Source of the DNA: Candidatus Zixiibacteriota bacterium
GTDB lineage: Bacteria; Zixibacteria; MSB-5A5; WJJR01
DNA: 5,687 nucleotides
Assembly (NCBI GenBank): GCA_014729565.1
Contig: WJJR01000085.1
Span: 1 to 5,687 of the forward strand
Reading direction: 5' to 3'
Below are positions 5,474 through 5,687 of the stretch, in pieces. Both the position numbers and the translations under genes were made by a program. Under the pieces are notes generated by a model that saw nothing but the letters and a program-made list of their open reading frames with translations, made no database searches and was not told the DNA's origin. Position 1 is the first letter of the stretch. Each line of letters begins with the position of its first letter.

Positions 5474-5492
5474 AAACCGTTTCAACGGTTTC
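5474..5492 (-). repeat. Inverted second copy of the terminator palindrome
   Basis: AAACCGTT-TC-AACGGTTT at 5474-5491 is the exact reverse complement of 5248-5265. Agreement extends one base outward (5247 and 5492), giving a 19-base identical inverted pair about 210 bases apart. On the minus strand it lies 57 bases past the stop of the gene ending at 5549. It is followed only by TTT then AACG, so it would be a poor terminator for that gene. Confidence 0.8.
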
Positions 5493-5548
5493 CCCGGCCA
5501 GTCTATCGACACCGAACGCAATGTCGGCCGCAGTCTACCCAACTGCGC

Positions 5549-5687
5549 TCACTCGGACACACTTGCGACAATGGCGAACTCTGTCGCCTCCCCATCGAAG
5601 GGATCACCGGCCACGTTACCCAGAATGTCTTCGATGCGGAGTCCGCCCTCGGCGAATTCGGCCGCAAGCTGATCGGTATCGTAGTAC
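5549..5687 (-). CDS. C-terminal end of a probable SAM-dependent methyltransferase (5' part outside window)
   Basis: On the minus strand a frame open to the window edge encodes 45 residues and ends with TGA at 5551-5549. It starts YYDTDQLAAEFAEGGLRIED, continues ILGNVAGDPFDGEATEFAIV (residues 21-40) and ends ASVSE. The pattern of aromatic-led helix ('YY..-.-L...F...G'), then 'I.D..GN..GDPFD', then a final hydrophobic strand ('EFAIVA') is what the last helix and last beta-strand of many class I SAM-dependent methyltransferases look like (the '..Y..eeL...l..aGF.v..v.gd..g.pf....s...ivA' ending). The SAM-binding motifs lie outside the window, so the family call is inference. That this is a real coding end is more secure: composition is protein-like and the gene converges on a repeat-filled gap. 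The substrate is unknown. Confidence 0.6.
   Translation of the reverse strand, partial: YYDTDQLAAEFAEGGLRIEDILGNVAGDPFDGEATEFAIVASVSE

Larger units (their letters stand above)
5242..5548. other. Gene-free, palindrome-rich gap between convergent genes
   Basis: I see no gene in these 307 bases. The gap contains four strong inverted repeats in a row: the terminator-like hairpin at 5248-5267, a family B element at 5350-5419, a 15-bp hairpin at 5423-5454, and an inverted second copy of the first hairpin at 5474-5492. Between them (5268-5349 and 5493-5548) I see no further structure that I can name. It separates the glycosylase gene from a minus-strand gene ending at 5549. Confidence 0.75.

Noticed and set aside
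1860..5492. Insertion sequence or transposon with its own transposase
   Set aside because: No transposase-like reading frame is present. The repeats are short palindromes and at most non-autonomous.
5436..5672. Plus-strand open frame of 78 codons near the right edge
   Set aside because: It starts inside a hairpin, crosses the second terminator-type palindrome, and is antisense to the better supported methyltransferase-like tail. It has no Shine-Dalgarno site or recognisable motif.

Overview
The window (5687 bases, GC-rich) looks like chromosomal DNA of a Gram-negative, probably uncultured bacterium. The evidence is a lipoprotein with a typical lipobox, Shine-Dalgarno sites of the GGAGG type, and a FeoB of the kind with a charged/Gln-rich insert in its last third. 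I cannot name the phylum from sequence alone. A member of the FCB group or a neighbouring phylum is a guess.

Layout from left to right. (1) 1-1844, + strand: the end of a ferrous-iron uptake operon. It holds the C-terminal 556 residues of FeoB, then a 57-residue FeoB-associated Cys-containing membrane protein whose start codon overlaps the feoB stop (TGATG). (2) 1845-2163: a gene-free stretch rich in palindromic repeats. (3) 2164-2667, +: a 167-residue lipoprotein of unknown function. (4) 2668-2841: a repeat-filled gap between convergent genes. (5) 2842-4230, -: a complete class II fumarase (FumC). (6) 4231-4350: a compact divergent promoter region. (7) 4351-5241, +: an Fpg/Nei-family DNA glycosylase with an atypical zinc finger, followed by a terminator-like hairpin. 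(8) 5242-5548: a second palindrome-rich gap. (9) 5549-5687, -: the last 45 codons of a gene that runs off the right edge, probably a SAM-dependent methyltransferase.

Apart from feoB and its small partner, the genes do not form an obvious pathway: iron import, an envelope lipoprotein, a TCA-cycle enzyme and base-excision repair are separate housekeeping functions. The most unusual content is in the gaps. At least two families of small dispersed palindromic repeats are present. Family A has a 60-base unit, with two direct copies flanking the lipoprotein gene. Family B is a composite of two hairpins joined by a conserved linker, with two full copies plus one partial copy. In the partial copy the centre of the second hairpin holds a 24-base block that matches the core of family A in reverse orientation, so one repeat appears nested in the other. 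I see no CRISPR array, tRNA, rRNA, transposase or defence system.
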